A DNA stretch of 64,000 bases from Achromobacter mucicolens (GTDB taxonomy: Bacteria > Pseudomonadota > Gammaproteobacteria > Burkholderiales > Burkholderiaceae_B), in assembly GCF_902859725.1 (NCBI RefSeq), contig NZ_CADIJP010000022.1, positions 20,341-84,340 on the forward strand. Direction: 5' to 3'. The notes under the pieces were generated by a model. That model ran no database searches. It had not been told where the DNA came from and saw only the letters and a program-made list of their open reading frames with translations. Below are positions 17,746-26,977 of this stretch, piece after piece. The stretch's first letter is position 1. Every line of letters starts with the position of its first letter. The position numbers were made by a program, and so were the translations under genes.

Positions 17746-17894
17746 GCGCGAATGAAACAGTTCCGCTGCCAGTGCGCAACAATCCTGACGGTTGTTTGCT
17801 GGCAGCCCCTGTTCGAGGCGGGTGCGCTTACCGTCGGACGCAAGCCGCTTACCTCTTTCACCACACGCTTCTCACCACACCGAATCACATCACC

Positions 17895-18449
17895 ATGGCC
17901 AACCGCTTATCCGTCATTGCCACCCGCACCGGTGACGATGGCACCACTGGACTGGGGGACGGATCCCGGGTCCCCAAGGACGCCCCCCGCATTGCCGCCC
18001 TGGGCGACGTGGACGAGCTGAACAGCGTCATCGGCCTGCTGCTGACCGAAGCCCTGCCCGAGGACGTGGCCGCCGACCTGCTCACCATCCAGCACGACCT
18101 GTTCGACATGGGCGCGGAGCTCTGCATCCCCGGCCACGTGGCGGTCAAGGACGAACAGGTTGCCCACCTGGATGCGCGCCTGGCGCATTACAACGCGGCG
18201 CTGCCGCCGCTGCGTGAATTCATCCTGCCCGGCGGTTCCCGGCCTGCGGCGCTGGCGCACATGGCGCGCACGGTGGCCCGGCGCGCCGAACGCGCCGTGG
18301 TCGCGCTGGCGGGCGTCGAGACCGTCCACGCGCCGGTCAGGCAGTACCTGAACCGGCTCTCGGACCTGATGTTCGTGCTGGCGCGCTACGTCAACCGACA
18401 CCTGGGCCAGCAGGACACCTTCTGGGCCGGCGCGCAGGCGCGCCGCTGA
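17895..18449 (+). CDS. Cob(I)alamin adenosyltransferase, PduO type
   Basis: Transfers adenosyl from ATP to cob(I)alamin, giving adenosylcobalamin in the cytosol. The 184-aa protein starts MANRLSVIATRTGDDGTTG; the motif TRTGDDGTTGLGDGSRV is the ATP-binding signature of PduO/MMAB-type enzymes. A central helical bundle contains DVDELNSVIG, and the GGSRPAA segment follows. The open frame begins at 17718, but conservation begins at the ATG at 17895. rmlD follows 31 bp downstream, an unusual partner. Confidence 0.92.
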   Translation: MANRLSVIATRTGDDGTTGLGDGSRVPKDAPRIAALGDVDELNSVIGLLLTEALPEDVAADLLTIQHDLFDMGAELCIPGHVAVKDEQVAHLDARLAHYNAALPPLREFILPGGSRPAALAHMARTVARRAERAVVALAGVETVHAPVRQYLNRLSDLMFVLARYVNRHLGQQDTFWAGAQARR

Positions 18450-18480
18450 CCTGTCCTCGCGCCATCCGGAGCCCGCCCTC

Positions 18481-19395
18481 ATGCCAAGCATCCTGTTATT
18501 GGGCAAGGACGGCCAACTGGGCCGTGCGCTGCAGGCCGTCCTGCCGGCGGCGGGCGATGTGACGGCGCTGGGCCGGGATGCCCTGGACATGCGTGACCAG
18601 GTGGCCATTACCGCCGCGCTGGACGCGCATCGCCCCGACATCATCGTCAACGCGGCCGCATGGACCGCGGTCGACCAAGCCGAGCGCGAACCCGAAGCGG
18701 CCGCCCAGGTGAACGCGGTGGCGGTGTCCACGCTGGCAAGGCACGCCGCGGCCAGCGGCGCGCTGCTGGTTCACTACTCCACGGATTACGTCTATGACGG
18801 CGCGCTTGCGAGGCCCTATACCGAAGCCGATGCGCCCAATCCCATCAATGTGTATGGCGCCACCAAACTGGCCGGCGAACGCGCCATTGCGGCAAGCGCT
18901 TGCCAGGCGCTGGTGCTGCGCTGCAGCTGGATCCATTCGCTGCACGGGCACAATTTCTTTCGCACGATCCTGAACCTGGCCCGCACGCGTGCATCGCTAC
19001 ATGTCGTGGCGGACCAGCACGGCACGCCGACGCCCGCTTCGCTGATCGCGCAAACCACGGTGCGCTGCATCGCCCTGCATCAGGCGCGGGCGCTGCCTTC
19101 GGGGCTTTATCACATCGCGGCTGCAGGCGCCACAAGCTGGCATGCGTACGCGCAGTACCTTGTCGCGGGCGCCCGCAAGCGGGGCGTCAATCTAACGCTG
19201 AAACCTGAGCAGATCGCCGCCGTGGCGTCGGCGGACTATGCGGCAGACGCCGCGCGGCCGCGCAACTCCCGGCTGGACACGACGGCCTTGGCGTTGGCAA
19301 CCGGCTTTGCGCCGGCCGACTGGACCACGTATGTGGACGAGAGCCTGGATGCGCTCGTGGCCTGCGGCGTGGAGGCGTATTTTTCGCAGGCGTAG
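18481..19395 (+). CDS. rmlD: dTDP-4-dehydrorhamnose reductase
   Basis: Last enzyme of dTDP-L-rhamnose synthesis, reducing dTDP-4-keto-rhamnose with NAD(P)H. The 304-aa protein shows the Rossmann motif GKDGQLG at the N-terminus, NAAAWTAVDQAE, the STDYVYDG block, and the catalytic Tyr-X3-Lys in VYGATKLAGE. It lies about 37 kb from rmlB, rmlA and rmlC at the other side of the LPS locus, on the opposite strand. Sugar-nucleotide reductases of the wider RmlD family are possible, but motif content and length fit RmlD well. Confidence 0.9.
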   Translation: MPSILLLGKDGQLGRALQAVLPAAGDVTALGRDALDMRDQVAITAALDAHRPDIIVNAAAWTAVDQAEREPEAAAQVNAVAVSTLARHAAASGALLVHYSTDYVYDGALARPYTEADAPNPINVYGATKLAGERAIAASACQALVLRCSWIHSLHGHNFFRTILNLARTRASLHVVADQHGTPTPASLIAQTTVRCIALHQARALPSGLYHIAAAGATSWHAYAQYLVAGARKRGVNLTLKPEQIAAVASADYAADAARPRNSRLDTTALALATGFAPADWTTYVDESLDALVACGVEAYFSQA

Positions 19396-19437
19396 CGGGC
19401 GCGGCCACGCAAGGCCACGCCCATACCGTTCAGACGA

Positions 19438-20442
19438 TCAGTTCACGCCAGCCGCGTGCGCCTGCTCGTCGGCGTGGTACGAAGACCGCACCATCGCGCC
19501 AACCGCCGCATGCGAGAACCCCATCGCGTACGCTTCGCGCTCGAACATCGCGAACGTATCGGGATGCACATAGCGCAGCACCGGCAGGTGGTGTTCGGAC
19601 GGCTGCAGGTACTGGCCGATCGTGATCATGTCCACGTTGTGCTCGCGCATGTCGCGCATCACCTGCAGGATTTCCTCGTCCGTCTCGCCCAGGCCGAGCA
19701 TCAGGCCGGATTTGGTGGGCACTTCCGGATGCAGCTTCTTGAACTCGGCCAGCAACTTCAGCGAGTGCATGTAGTCCGAGCCCGGACGCGCCTGCTTGTA
19801 CAGGCGCGGCACGGTTTCCAGGTTGTGGTTCATGACGTCCGGAGGACCGGCGTTCAGGATGGTCAGCGCGCGGTCCAGGCGACCGCGGAAGTCGGGCACC
19901 AGCACCTCGATGCGGGTGGTGGGCGACAGTTCGCGGATATGCGTGATGCAGTCCACGAAGTGGCCCGCGCCCCCATCGCGCAGGTCGTCGCGGTCGACCG
20001 AGGTGATCACCACGTACGACAGCTTCATGGCGGCGATGGTGCGCGCCAGGTTTTCGGGTTCCTTGGTGTCCAGCGGATCGGGCCGGCCGTGGCCCACATC
20101 ACAGAACGGGCAGCGGCGCGTGCACTTGTCGCCCATGATCATGAACGTGGCGGTGCCCTTGCCGAAGCATTCGCCGATGTTCGGGCACGAAGCCTCTTCA
20201 CAGACCGTGTGCAGGTTGTGCTCGCGCAGGATGCGCTTGATGTCGTAGAAGCGCGAACCGGGCGCGGCGGCCTTCACGCGGATCCATTCAGGCTTCTTCA
20301 GGCGCTCGGCCGGAATGATCTTGATGGGAATGCGCGCCGTCTTGGCCTGCGATTTCTGCTTTTGCGTCGGATCGTAGACCGCCTCGGCAGGCGCGGCGGC
20401 GGATTCGTTCGAGGGCACAGGGGACTCGGCGAGCGTGGACAT
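19438..20442 (-). CDS. lipA: Lipoyl synthase
   Basis: Radical SAM enzyme that inserts two sulfurs into octanoyl groups on lipoyl domains. The 334-aa protein carries the auxiliary cluster cysteines Cys81, Cys86, Cys92 ([12 protein letters not shown]) and the radical SAM cysteines Cys107, Cys111, Cys114 (CTRRCPFC). The C-terminal SSYHADEQ region is conserved. lipB lies 1.7 kb away on the same strand, separated by a Sel1-repeat gene and a LacI-like gene on the opposite strand. Confidence 0.95.
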   Translation of the reverse strand: MSTLAESPVPSNESAAAPAEAVYDPTQKQKSQAKTARIPIKIIPAERLKKPEWIRVKAAAPGSRFYDIKRILREHNLHTVCEEASCPNIGECFGKGTATFMIMGDKCTRRCPFCDVGHGRPDPLDTKEPENLARTIAAMKLSYVVITSVDRDDLRDGGAGHFVDCITHIRELSPTTRIEVLVPDFRGRLDRALTILNAGPPDVMNHNLETVPRLYKQARPGSDYMHSLKLLAEFKKLHPEVPTKSGLMLGLGETDEEILQVMRDMREHNVDMITIGQYLQPSEHHLPVLRYVHPDTFAMFEREAYAMGFSHAAVGAMVRSSYHADEQAHAAGVN

Positions 20443-20598
20443 GGGACACCTTCGTGACCGGCGCGCAAAAACGGCCGGGTCTGGGAGAAAACTGGCATTT
20501 TACCCCTCACGGCCCGCTCCGCCGCGGGAACGTCCCACGCCCCGGGGACCGCCGGCCCTGGGTTATCGTCTGGCCTGACGCATTTCCTGTCTTTTGCC

Positions 20599-21411
20599 AT
20601 GCCCTGCCTGCCCTCGCCCGCCCCGATTGCCGTGATTGCCGCCCGTCTGGATGCCGGTCCGACCGCCCGTGCCCTCCAGGCGTGCAGCGAGCGTCTGGCC
20701 CCTGCCGGCTACTACCTGGCAGCGGCGCCCTGGCAGGACGCCGCGGCGCTGCCGCTGCTGGAGGCGCTGCGGCCAGCGGCCGCCCTGGTCGTCGGTCCCC
20801 TGGACAACGCCGCGCTGCGCGCCACGCTCGCCGCCCTGGAGATTCCGGTCGTCGAGACCTGGAGCCTTTCGCCCCAGACGCTGGACAGCGCGGTGGCGAT
20901 CGACAACGCCGAGGCCGGCCGCATGGCGGCGCGGCACCTGGCCGAAAAGCGCCATTTGCGCGTTGCCTGCATCAGCGCCGACACGCCCTGGGAGCGCGCC
21001 CGGCGCGAGGGCTTCGTCGGCAGCGCCGCCGCGCTGGGCCTGGAACGGGTCGCCGACATCGTGCAGCCCGAGGTCCAGCACATGAACGACGGCCGCATGG
21101 CTTTTCTGCGCTTGCTGGCCACCAACACGATCTTCGATGCGGTGTTCTGCACGTCCGACCTGCTGGCGGCCGCCGCCGTGTCGGAAGCGCACAACCGCGA
21201 CCTGCAGGTGCCGCAGGATCTGGCCGTGCTGGGATTTTCGGATGACGGCAGCGCCGTGCAATGGGTGCAGGGCCTGACCACGCTGGGCGTGGACGCCGCC
21301 GAACTGGGCCGGCGGGCCGGTCAGTTGCTATTGGACCGGCTGGAGGGCGAGCGCGGCGCGGGCCAGCGCGACATGATCGATGTGGTGCTGGACCTGCGGC
21401 TCAGCACCTGA
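20599..21411 (+). CDS. LacI-type sensor domain protein without a DNA-binding domain
   Basis: A 270-aa protein that aligns by pattern with the C-terminal sugar-binding half of LacI/GalR regulators: AVIAARLDAGPT, an AIDNAEAGRMAARHL block, FDAVFCTSDLLAAAAV, and LAVLGFSDD near the end. Normal LacI members are about 330-340 aa with an N-terminal helix-turn-helix and hinge. Here neither is present and there is no signal peptide, so the protein should be cytosolic. It could be a decayed regulator or a stand-alone ligand sensor. It is divergent from lipA and convergent with the Sel1 gene 6 bp away. Confidence 0.75.
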   Translation: MPCLPSPAPIAVIAARLDAGPTARALQACSERLAPAGYYLAAAPWQDAAALPLLEALRPAAALVVGPLDNAALRATLAALEIPVVETWSLSPQTLDSAVAIDNAEAGRMAARHLAEKRHLRVACISADTPWERARREGFVGSAAALGLERVADIVQPEVQHMNDGRMAFLRLLATNTIFDAVFCTSDLLAAAAVSEAHNRDLQVPQDLAVLGFSDDGSAVQWVQGLTTLGVDAAELGRRAGQLLLDRLEGERGAGQRDMIDVVLDLRLST

Positions 21412-21417
21412 TCCGCG

Positions 21418-22146
21418 TCAGTCCGCGACCTCGTACAGGGCGGGAAAGCCGCAGTCCTGCAGCATGCCGTTGGCTTCCTTCAGGAACGCCTGCGTGGCGG
21501 TTTCGGGAACGCGCACAAGCCACGCCACGGCGTCTTCCTTGCGGCCCTGCAACAGCAGCATGCGGCCCAGGTGGAACATGCCCCGGAAATCGCCGCCCTC
21601 GGCGCAGCGCCGATAGCAGTCGAACGCGCGTTCCAGGTCTTGCGGGACCACGTCGCCCGCTTCGTGATAGCGGCCCACCACGCCAATCGACTTCACGTGG
21701 CCGGCTTGAGCGGCCTGCTGGTACAGCGCCAGCGCCGCGGCCTGATTCTGCGTCACGCCGCCGCGGCCGGTGCGCAGCATGTGGGCGTAGTTGTACATGC
21801 CCCAATCCAGGCCCGCGTCCGCCGCACGCCGGAACCAGTAGGCCGCGACCGTATCGTCGGCCGCCACGCCCCAGCCGTTTTCATAGCAGCGCCCCACCAT
21901 GTTGATGGCCATGGGGTGATCGGCGTGCGCCGCGCGCTTGAACCACGACAGTCCCTCGGCGGGTTGGCGTTCGACGCCCACGCCGTCCAGCAGCATCTGC
22001 CCGTAGATCGTCTGCGCCTCGGTCAGCCCCAGGTCGGCGGCGGCGCGGATCCATGCCGCGTATTCCTCGGGCGGCCCGGATTCGCGCAGCCGGGCAAGCT
22101 GTTCGGGCGTGGTGGCGGCGACCTCGGCCGCGGTGTAGGTCTTCAA
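21418..22146 (-). CDS. Sel1-like repeat protein
   Basis: A 242-aa soluble protein made of about five Sel1-like (SEL1/TPR-type) helical repeats, with units such as [30 protein letters not shown] and [16 protein letters not shown]. Such repeats are protein-interaction scaffolds. No signal peptide is seen. The start codon overlaps the lipB stop as ATGA (22143-22146), so translation is probably coupled to lipB. A role linked to lipoylation or its protein targets is possible but unproven. Confidence 0.82.
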   Translation of the reverse strand: MKTYTAAEVAATTPEQLARLRESGPPEEYAAWIRAAADLGLTEAQTIYGQMLLDGVGVERQPAEGLSWFKRAAHADHPMAINMVGRCYENGWGVAADDTVAAYWFRRAADAGLDWGMYNYAHMLRTGRGGVTQNQAAALALYQQAAQAGHVKSIGVVGRYHEAGDVVPQDLERAFDCYRRCAEGGDFRGMFHLGRMLLLQGRKEDAVAWLVRVPETATQAFLKEANGMLQDCGFPALYEVAD

Positions 22147-22781
22147 TTGGTGTTCCTTCGGCGATGCCAGGCGAGCGCCAGATTCTGGGCCAACGCATCG
22201 CCCGTCTCGGTGGGCGTGCGGCGCACGCCACAGGCCGCCATGTCGACGGTGCGCAAGCCTTCGTAGCCGCAGGGATTGATACCCAGGAAGGGCGCCAGGT
22301 CCATCTCGACGTTCAGCGAAACGCCATGGTAGGCGCGGCCGTTGCGGATCTTGATGCCCAGCGCCGCGATCTTGGCCAGCTCACCGCCTTCGGGATGCGG
22401 CACATAGACGCCCGGCGCGCCGGGCTTGCGACAGGCCCCGTCCACGCCAAATTGCGCGAGCGTGTCGATGACGGCCGATTCCAGCAACGCCACGTATTCC
22501 TTGACGTACATGTCGGCGCGGCGCAGGTCAAAGAGCGCGTAGGCCATGACCTGCCCGGGGCCGTGATAGGTCACCTGACCGCCGCGGTCGCAATGCACGA
22601 TGGGAATGTTGCCGGGGTTGAGCACGTGCTCCGGCCGGCCCGCCTGGCCCAGCGTGTAGACCGGCGTGTGCTCGCACAGCCAGATTTCATCTGGCGTGCC
22701 GGCGTCGCGCTGACTGGTGTACGCCTGCATGTCCTGCCAGACCGGCAGGTAGTCCACCGGCCGCGCGAGCCACTTGATCAC
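22143..22781 (-). CDS. lipB: Octanoyl-ACP:protein octanoyltransferase
   Basis: Moves octanoate from acyl carrier protein to lipoyl domains, ahead of LipA. The 212-aa protein has the conserved [12 protein letters not shown] segment, Lys137 in [12 protein letters not shown] and the catalytic Cys171 in INPCGYEGL. It follows ybeD by 12 bp and overlaps the Sel1-repeat gene by 4 bp. Confidence 0.95.
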   Translation of the reverse strand: MIKWLARPVDYLPVWQDMQAYTSQRDAGTPDEIWLCEHTPVYTLGQAGRPEHVLNPGNIPIVHCDRGGQVTYHGPGQVMAYALFDLRRADMYVKEYVALLESAVIDTLAQFGVDGACRKPGAPGVYVPHPEGGELAKIAALGIKIRNGRAYHGVSLNVEMDLAPFLGINPCGYEGLRTVDMAACGVRRTPTETGDALAQNLALAWHRRRNTN

Positions 22782-22793
22782 AGCGGTCTTGCC

Positions 22794-23066
22794 TTAGAGG
22801 ACGATGGACACCATGGGATGGCCATGCAGCGCCCGGTACAGCGCGTCGAGCTGCTCGCGCGAGGTCGCGCGCACGGTGAAGGTCAGGCCAAGGTAGTTGC
22901 CGCCCTTGCTGGGGCGCATTTCGACGGTCGCGGCGTCGAATGCCGGATCGAACTGCAATACGACCTCGGTCAGCGTCTGCGCAAAGTCGGGATGGTGCTT
23001 GCCCATGACCTTGATGGGAAAGTCGCTGGGATATTCGATCAACGAATCTTCGGGCGGAATGTGCAT
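22794..23066 (-). CDS. ybeD: DUF493 family protein YbeD
   Basis: A 90-aa protein of the DUF493/YbeD family: a small ACT-like fold beginning with the conserved YPSDFPIKVMG and ending in HPMVSIVL. The family is commonly found before lipB, as here, and is thought to be regulatory, but its mechanism is not known. The start ATG lies 51 codons upstream of the conserved TFTVRATS block. An A/T-rich stretch, atataaaaa on the minus strand just upstream, may be its promoter. Confidence 0.9.
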   Translation of the reverse strand: MHIPPEDSLIEYPSDFPIKVMGKHHPDFAQTLTEVVLQFDPAFDAATVEMRPSKGGNYLGLTFTVRATSREQLDALYRALHGHPMVSIVL

Positions 23067-23198
23067 GATGTGCCTAAAAAGAGTTGCCCCTGAATGTTTT
23101 TATATGGGGGCAAGCGGCGCGCCGGCAAGTGCCGGCGGGCGCCGCCGGGGCGGGCGGCCAACCCGCTGGTATCGCAAGCGGGCCGCCCCGCGCCGGGA

Positions 23199-24065
23199 CT
23201 ACAGCGCGGCGATGCGGGCATCATAACCCGCACGCAATTGCTCAAAAACAGGGCCGGGCTTGCCCGAACCGACCGGTTTGCCGTCCAGCGAAACGATGGC
23301 CAGCACTTCCTTGGTGGCGGACGAAAGCATCAGCTCGTCGGCCTGCTCCACCTCTGCTTGCGAGATCCGGCGGGACTCGAACGGGATGCCGGCCTCGGCG
23401 GCCAGTTCACCCATCAGGCCGTAGCGGATGCCTTCGAGGATCAGGTTGTTCTTGGGCGGCGCCAGCAGCTTGCCGCCGGACACGACCCAGATATTGGTGG
23501 ACGCGCCTTCGGTCAGGTAGCCGTCGCGGAACTGCAGGACTTCGTCCACATGCGCATCCACGGCCTGCTGCTTGGCCAGCACGTTGCCCAACAGGGACAC
23601 GGACTTGATCTCGCAGTGCAGCCAGCGCTCGTCGGGGATGCTGATGGCGGACAGGCCCTGTGCGCGTTGCGCGGCCGTCGGCGGCGACCAGGCCGCGATC
23701 ATGCCGAACACCGTGGGGGTGACGGCCGGCGACGGGAACGGATGGTCGCGCTTGGCCACGCCGCGCGTGACTTGCAGATAGACGATGCAGGTGTCCAGAT
23801 TGGATCGGTCCAGCAACTGCTCGATCAGGTTGATCCACCCGCTGCGGTCGAACGGCTGCGCGATGCGCAAGGCGGCCAGGCTGCGGTCAAGACGGTCAAG
23901 GTGTTCGGCCATGCGGAACGCATTGCCCTGGTACACCGGGACGACTTCGTAAATGCCGTCGCCGAAAATGAAGCCGCGGTCCAGGACGGAGACCTTGGCC
24001 TCGTCCATGCGCAGGAATTCACCGTTGAGATACACCTGGCTTTCGCCCGGCACGCCCGGAATCAT
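23199..24065 (-). CDS. D-amino acid aminotransferase (class IV PLP enzyme)
   Basis: A 288-aa pyridoxal-phosphate enzyme of fold type IV. The N-terminal block VLDRGFIFGDGIYEV, Lys154 (Schiff base lysine, in CEIKSVSLLG) and Glu186 in TEGASTN are the expected active-site elements. D-alanine transaminases interconvert D-alanine and 2-oxoglutarate with pyruvate and D-glutamate for cell wall synthesis. Branched-chain aminotransferase is the alternative, but length and motif pattern favour D-amino acids, as does the neighbouring D-Ala-D-Ala carboxypeptidase gene. Confidence 0.88.
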   Translation of the reverse strand: MIPGVPGESQVYLNGEFLRMDEAKVSVLDRGFIFGDGIYEVVPVYQGNAFRMAEHLDRLDRSLAALRIAQPFDRSGWINLIEQLLDRSNLDTCIVYLQVTRGVAKRDHPFPSPAVTPTVFGMIAAWSPPTAAQRAQGLSAISIPDERWLHCEIKSVSLLGNVLAKQQAVDAHVDEVLQFRDGYLTEGASTNIWVVSGGKLLAPPKNNLILEGIRYGLMGELAAEAGIPFESRRISQAEVEQADELMLSSATKEVLAIVSLDGKPVGSGKPGPVFEQLRAGYDARIAAL

Positions 24066-24127
24066 GAGGCACTCCTGAATTTGAAATGGAACAGGGACGA
24101 GCCGCGCGGCCCGCCCCCGAAGAATGC

Positions 24128-24157
24128 AAAACGGGCGTTTCGCGCACGAAACGCCCG
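24128..24157 (-). terminator. Rho-independent terminator after the carboxypeptidase gene
   Basis: An 11-bp perfect stem (cgggcgtttcg / cgaaacgcccg) with a 4-nt loop is followed on the minus strand by four Ts. It lies between the carboxypeptidase gene and the transaminase gene, separating the two. Confidence 0.75.
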
Positions 24158-24198
24158 CTGCTAGCTTACACCCGCGGCCCCGGCCGCGGTGCGCCGAT

Positions 24199-25461
24199 TT
24201 ACTGGAACCAGCGCTTGACGGTGTCGACCATGCGGCCGAAGAAGCCGGCGCGCTCGACGGCGTCCTGCACCACCAGCGGTTCCGTGCGCAGCACCTTGCC
24301 GTCCAGCGTGAACTGCAGCGTGCCGACCTGCTGACCCTTGGCCAGCGGCGCGATCAGCGGATCGGTGCGCTGGGCAACCGGCTTCAACTCGCCCGCCTTG
24401 CCGCGCGGCACGGCGATGGACACCGGATTGGGCGGGCCCAGCTTGACGTTTTCGGCGGTGCCTTCCCAGACGCGGGCATCGATGCCCGGCTGGCTCTTGT
24501 CGAACAGCTTGACCGTGTCGAAGTTCTGGAAGCTCCAGTTCAGGAGCTTCAGGCTTTCTTCGGCGCGGGTGGCTTCGCTGTCGGTGCCCACCACGACCAC
24601 CAGGATGCGGCGGTCGCCGCGCATGGCCGTGGAGACCAGGCAGTAACCGGCCGAGTCGGTATGGCCGGTCTTCATGCCATCGACCGAGGGGTCGGCCCAC
24701 AACAGGCGATTGCGGTTGGGCTGCGTGATCTTGTTGTAGGTGTAGCTCTTCTGCTTGTAGTAGTGGAAGAAGTCCGGGTGATCCGTGATGAGGTGCGCGG
24801 ACAGCGTGGCCAGATCGCGCGTGGACGTCACGTGCTGGGGATCGGGCAGGCCCGTGGCGTTCATGAAGTGCGTGTTCTTCATGCCCAGGCGCTCGGCCTC
24901 CTGGTTCATCAGCGCGGCAAAGGCGGATTCGCTGCCGCCCACGGCTTCGGCCAGCGCCACGGAGGCGTCGTTGCCCGATTGCACGATCATGCCCTGATTC
25001 AGTTCGTCCACCGTGACCGGCTTGCGCGGCTCGATGAACATGCGCGAGCCGCCCGTGCGCCACGCGTGCTCGGACACCGGCACGGTCTGCTCCAGCGTCA
25101 GGCGCTTTTCGTCCAGCGCGTTGAACACGACGTAGGCCGTCATGATCTTGGTGAGCGAGGCCGGCTCGACCTTCATGTCGGGGTTGGATGCGGCCAGCGT
25201 CTGGCCGCTGTTCACATCGATGACGATCCAGGCCTTGGCCGCGATGGTGGGAGCCGGGACGGCCGACACGTCGCCGACAGGCACCGCACCCGAGGGCGAC
25301 AGCGCCGGGGCCGTCGCGGCCGGCGCGGCGGCGGGTGCGGCTGGCGCCTGCTGCGCCCACGCCGGCAGTGAGGCCGCCAGCATCGCTGACAACACGGCGC
25401 CCGAGATCAGGCGGCGGGTAAAGACAACGGGGGATTGAGCGGAGTGAGGCAATTTCTTCAT
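24199..25461 (-). CDS. D-alanyl-D-alanine carboxypeptidase (PBP5/6 family)
   Basis: Trims the terminal D-Ala from peptidoglycan pentapeptides at the periplasmic face of the inner membrane. Counting from the ATG at 25461 (MKKLPHSAQS), the 420-aa protein has a signal peptide (to about residue 36, AWA), an Ala/Pro-rich linker, the SXXK box Ser102-Leu-Thr-Lys105, SGN (162-164) and KTG (264-266). A PBP5-type beta domain follows, and the C-terminus is an amphipathic anchor ending VDTVKRWFQ. The frame extends 18 codons upstream to 25515; the Lys-Lys start of the signal peptide favours the shorter form. It is DacA/DacC-like. Confidence 0.93.
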   Translation of the reverse strand: MKKLPHSAQSPVVFTRRLISGAVLSAMLAASLPAWAQQAPAAPAAAPAATAPALSPSGAVPVGDVSAVPAPTIAAKAWIVIDVNSGQTLAASNPDMKVEPASLTKIMTAYVVFNALDEKRLTLEQTVPVSEHAWRTGGSRMFIEPRKPVTVDELNQGMIVQSGNDASVALAEAVGGSESAFAALMNQEAERLGMKNTHFMNATGLPDPQHVTSTRDLATLSAHLITDHPDFFHYYKQKSYTYNKITQPNRNRLLWADPSVDGMKTGHTDSAGYCLVSTAMRGDRRILVVVVGTDSEATRAEESLKLLNWSFQNFDTVKLFDKSQPGIDARVWEGTAENVKLGPPNPVSIAVPRGKAGELKPVAQRTDPLIAPLAKGQQVGTLQFTLDGKVLRTEPLVVQDAVERAGFFGRMVDTVKRWFQ

Positions 25462-25613
25462 CGGCAACGTGGGTCCAGGAATGACGCCCGCCGGCGCGGG
25501 GCAAGTGGCTGACAATTATAGGCAGTCGATCAGACCCATCCCGGCCGCGCAGGGTTCCCTGCGCGCCTAAAACATGCAACCTGATGCAACCTGCCGCGGC
25601 GGCAAGGCCCAAT

Positions 25614-26279
25614 TCAGTCCAGCGCGACCTTCAGGCGGGCCTGCACCAGCTGACGCAGCACGAGCAGCTTGCCGTGGAAGAAATGCGAGGCGCCCGGCAC
25701 CACCACGACCGAAATCGAGCGCGGCCGCGCCCAGTCCATGGCTTCGGACAACGGCACCACCTCATCTTCTTCGCCATGCACCATCAGCGTGTCGTCGGGC
25801 ACCTGCACTTCGTGCGATTGGAAGCGGTTGACCGCCGGCCCCATCAGCATCAGCGCCGACGGCAGGACAGCGTCGCCCTGCTCGGCCAGCGCGGCGTAGG
25901 TCTGCGCGGCGACCGCCGTGCCAAACGAGAATCCCGCCAGCACCCACGGCGCCTGCGCCAGCTCGGGGTGCAGCTCGCGCATCTGCGCCACGACGGCCAG
26001 CATGTCTTCGGTTTCGCCGACGGATTTGTCGAACACGCCTTCGGAGTGGCCGACACCGCGGAAGTTGGGACGCACGGCCACCAGGCCGTGCTGCACGCAG
26101 GCGCGCGACAAGGTCGTGACCACCTTGTTCTCGCGTGCGCCGCCCTGCAGCGGATGCGGATGCAGCACCAGCGCCCAGCCGCGCGGCGCGTCGGCAGGCC
26201 AGTCGATGGCGCAATCGATACGGCCGGCGGCGCCGACGAAAGCGTGGGTTTCAGTGCGTGCGGACATGGCGGGACTCAA
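25614..26279 (-). CDS. Alpha/beta hydrolase (COG2945-type)
   Basis: A 221-aa cytosolic alpha/beta hydrolase. Visible elements are HPHPLQGG after the first strands, RPNFRGVGHSEG, the nucleophile elbow GFSFG (Ser118), an acid in HGEEDEVVP and the catalytic His in GASHFFHG. This pattern matches small dienelactone hydrolase-like serine esterases whose substrates are unknown. Starts at 26279 or 26267 are both possible. It stands alone between the carboxypeptidase gene and the lipid transporter operon. Confidence 0.85.
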   Translation of the reverse strand: MSPAMSARTETHAFVGAAGRIDCAIDWPADAPRGWALVLHPHPLQGGARENKVVTTLSRACVQHGLVAVRPNFRGVGHSEGVFDKSVGETEDMLAVVAQMRELHPELAQAPWVLAGFSFGTAVAAQTYAALAEQGDAVLPSALMLMGPAVNRFQSHEVQVPDDTLMVHGEEDEVVPLSEAMDWARPRSISVVVVPGASHFFHGKLLVLRQLVQARLKVALD

Positions 26280-26369
26280 CGTGCGGAAAAAGGAACGATG
26301 TTAACCGCCCGGCCCGCGTGGCGAAATCCGGGTCAACCGTCAACGGCGCGCGCAAGCGCGAGCCCGAGC

Positions 26370-26972
26370 TCACTTTCCGCGCGCGGCGGCAGGCGGTCGC
26401 AGCGTCGCCGCCAGCCATTGCGCAAGCTGGTCGCTGGCCTCGTCGGTGGCCTGGCGCAGCGCGGCCACGCCGCCTGCGGCATCCTGCGTGGGCGCGGGCG
26501 CGGCCACCAGAATGCGCTTCTGGTCCACGACCTCGCGCCCGTTCAGCAATACGGCTTGCAGCAGCAGGCGTCCCTGGCTCGACTGGCCGTCCTCGGTGAA
26601 CACCTGCTCGAACTGCGCCAGCGACACCTGCAACTGCGGCGTCTGCAACGTGACGCGGTCGCCCAGCACCGCGCCCTGGCGCGACAGGCGATCGGTGATG
26701 CGCTGGCGCACCAGCTCGGCGGGCGACGCCGCCCAGCGATAGGTGGCGTACGACCGGGGCGCGGCGCTGTCGCCCACGCGCCAGATCATGCCGGTGTCGG
26801 ACAGCCCCGGCGCGGCCTGGAACGACAGCGCGATCGGATCGCGCGCCGGCAAGGCGGGCACGGGCCGCGCGTCCAGCCCCAGGTCGAACAACTGGGGCGG
26901 CGCGTCCACGCGGCCGATGCCGCAACCGGCCAAGGCCAGGGTCAGGATCAGAATGGCGCTGCGCATCTTCAT
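26370..26972 (-). CDS. ABC-type transport auxiliary lipoprotein (PqiC-like)
   Basis: A 200-aa outer-membrane lipoprotein: signal peptide with lipobox LAGC (Cys17), then the ABC_trans_aux domain (about 25-190) as in PqiC. In related systems this partner receives lipid from, or docks, the MCE protein at the outer membrane. It is the last gene of a four-gene operon and starts 5 bp after the MCE gene. Confidence 0.88.
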   Translation of the reverse strand: MKMRSAILILTLALAGCGIGRVDAPPQLFDLGLDARPVPALPARDPIALSFQAAPGLSDTGMIWRVGDSAAPRSYATYRWAASPAELVRQRITDRLSRQGAVLGDRVTLQTPQLQVSLAQFEQVFTEDGQSSQGRLLLQAVLLNGREVVDQKRILVAAPAPTQDAAGGVAALRQATDEASDQLAQWLAATLRPPAAARGK

Positions 26973-26977
26973 GGGAT

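Noticed and set aside
17745-17894. Cobalamin riboswitch before the adenosyltransferase gene
   Set aside because: No B12-box-like GCCACTG sequence or other aptamer core was recognised in the leader.
24124-25371. 415-codon plus-strand frame opposite the carboxypeptidase gene
   Set aside because: Shadow frame; the minus strand encodes an intact PBP5-type enzyme with all three active-site boxes.
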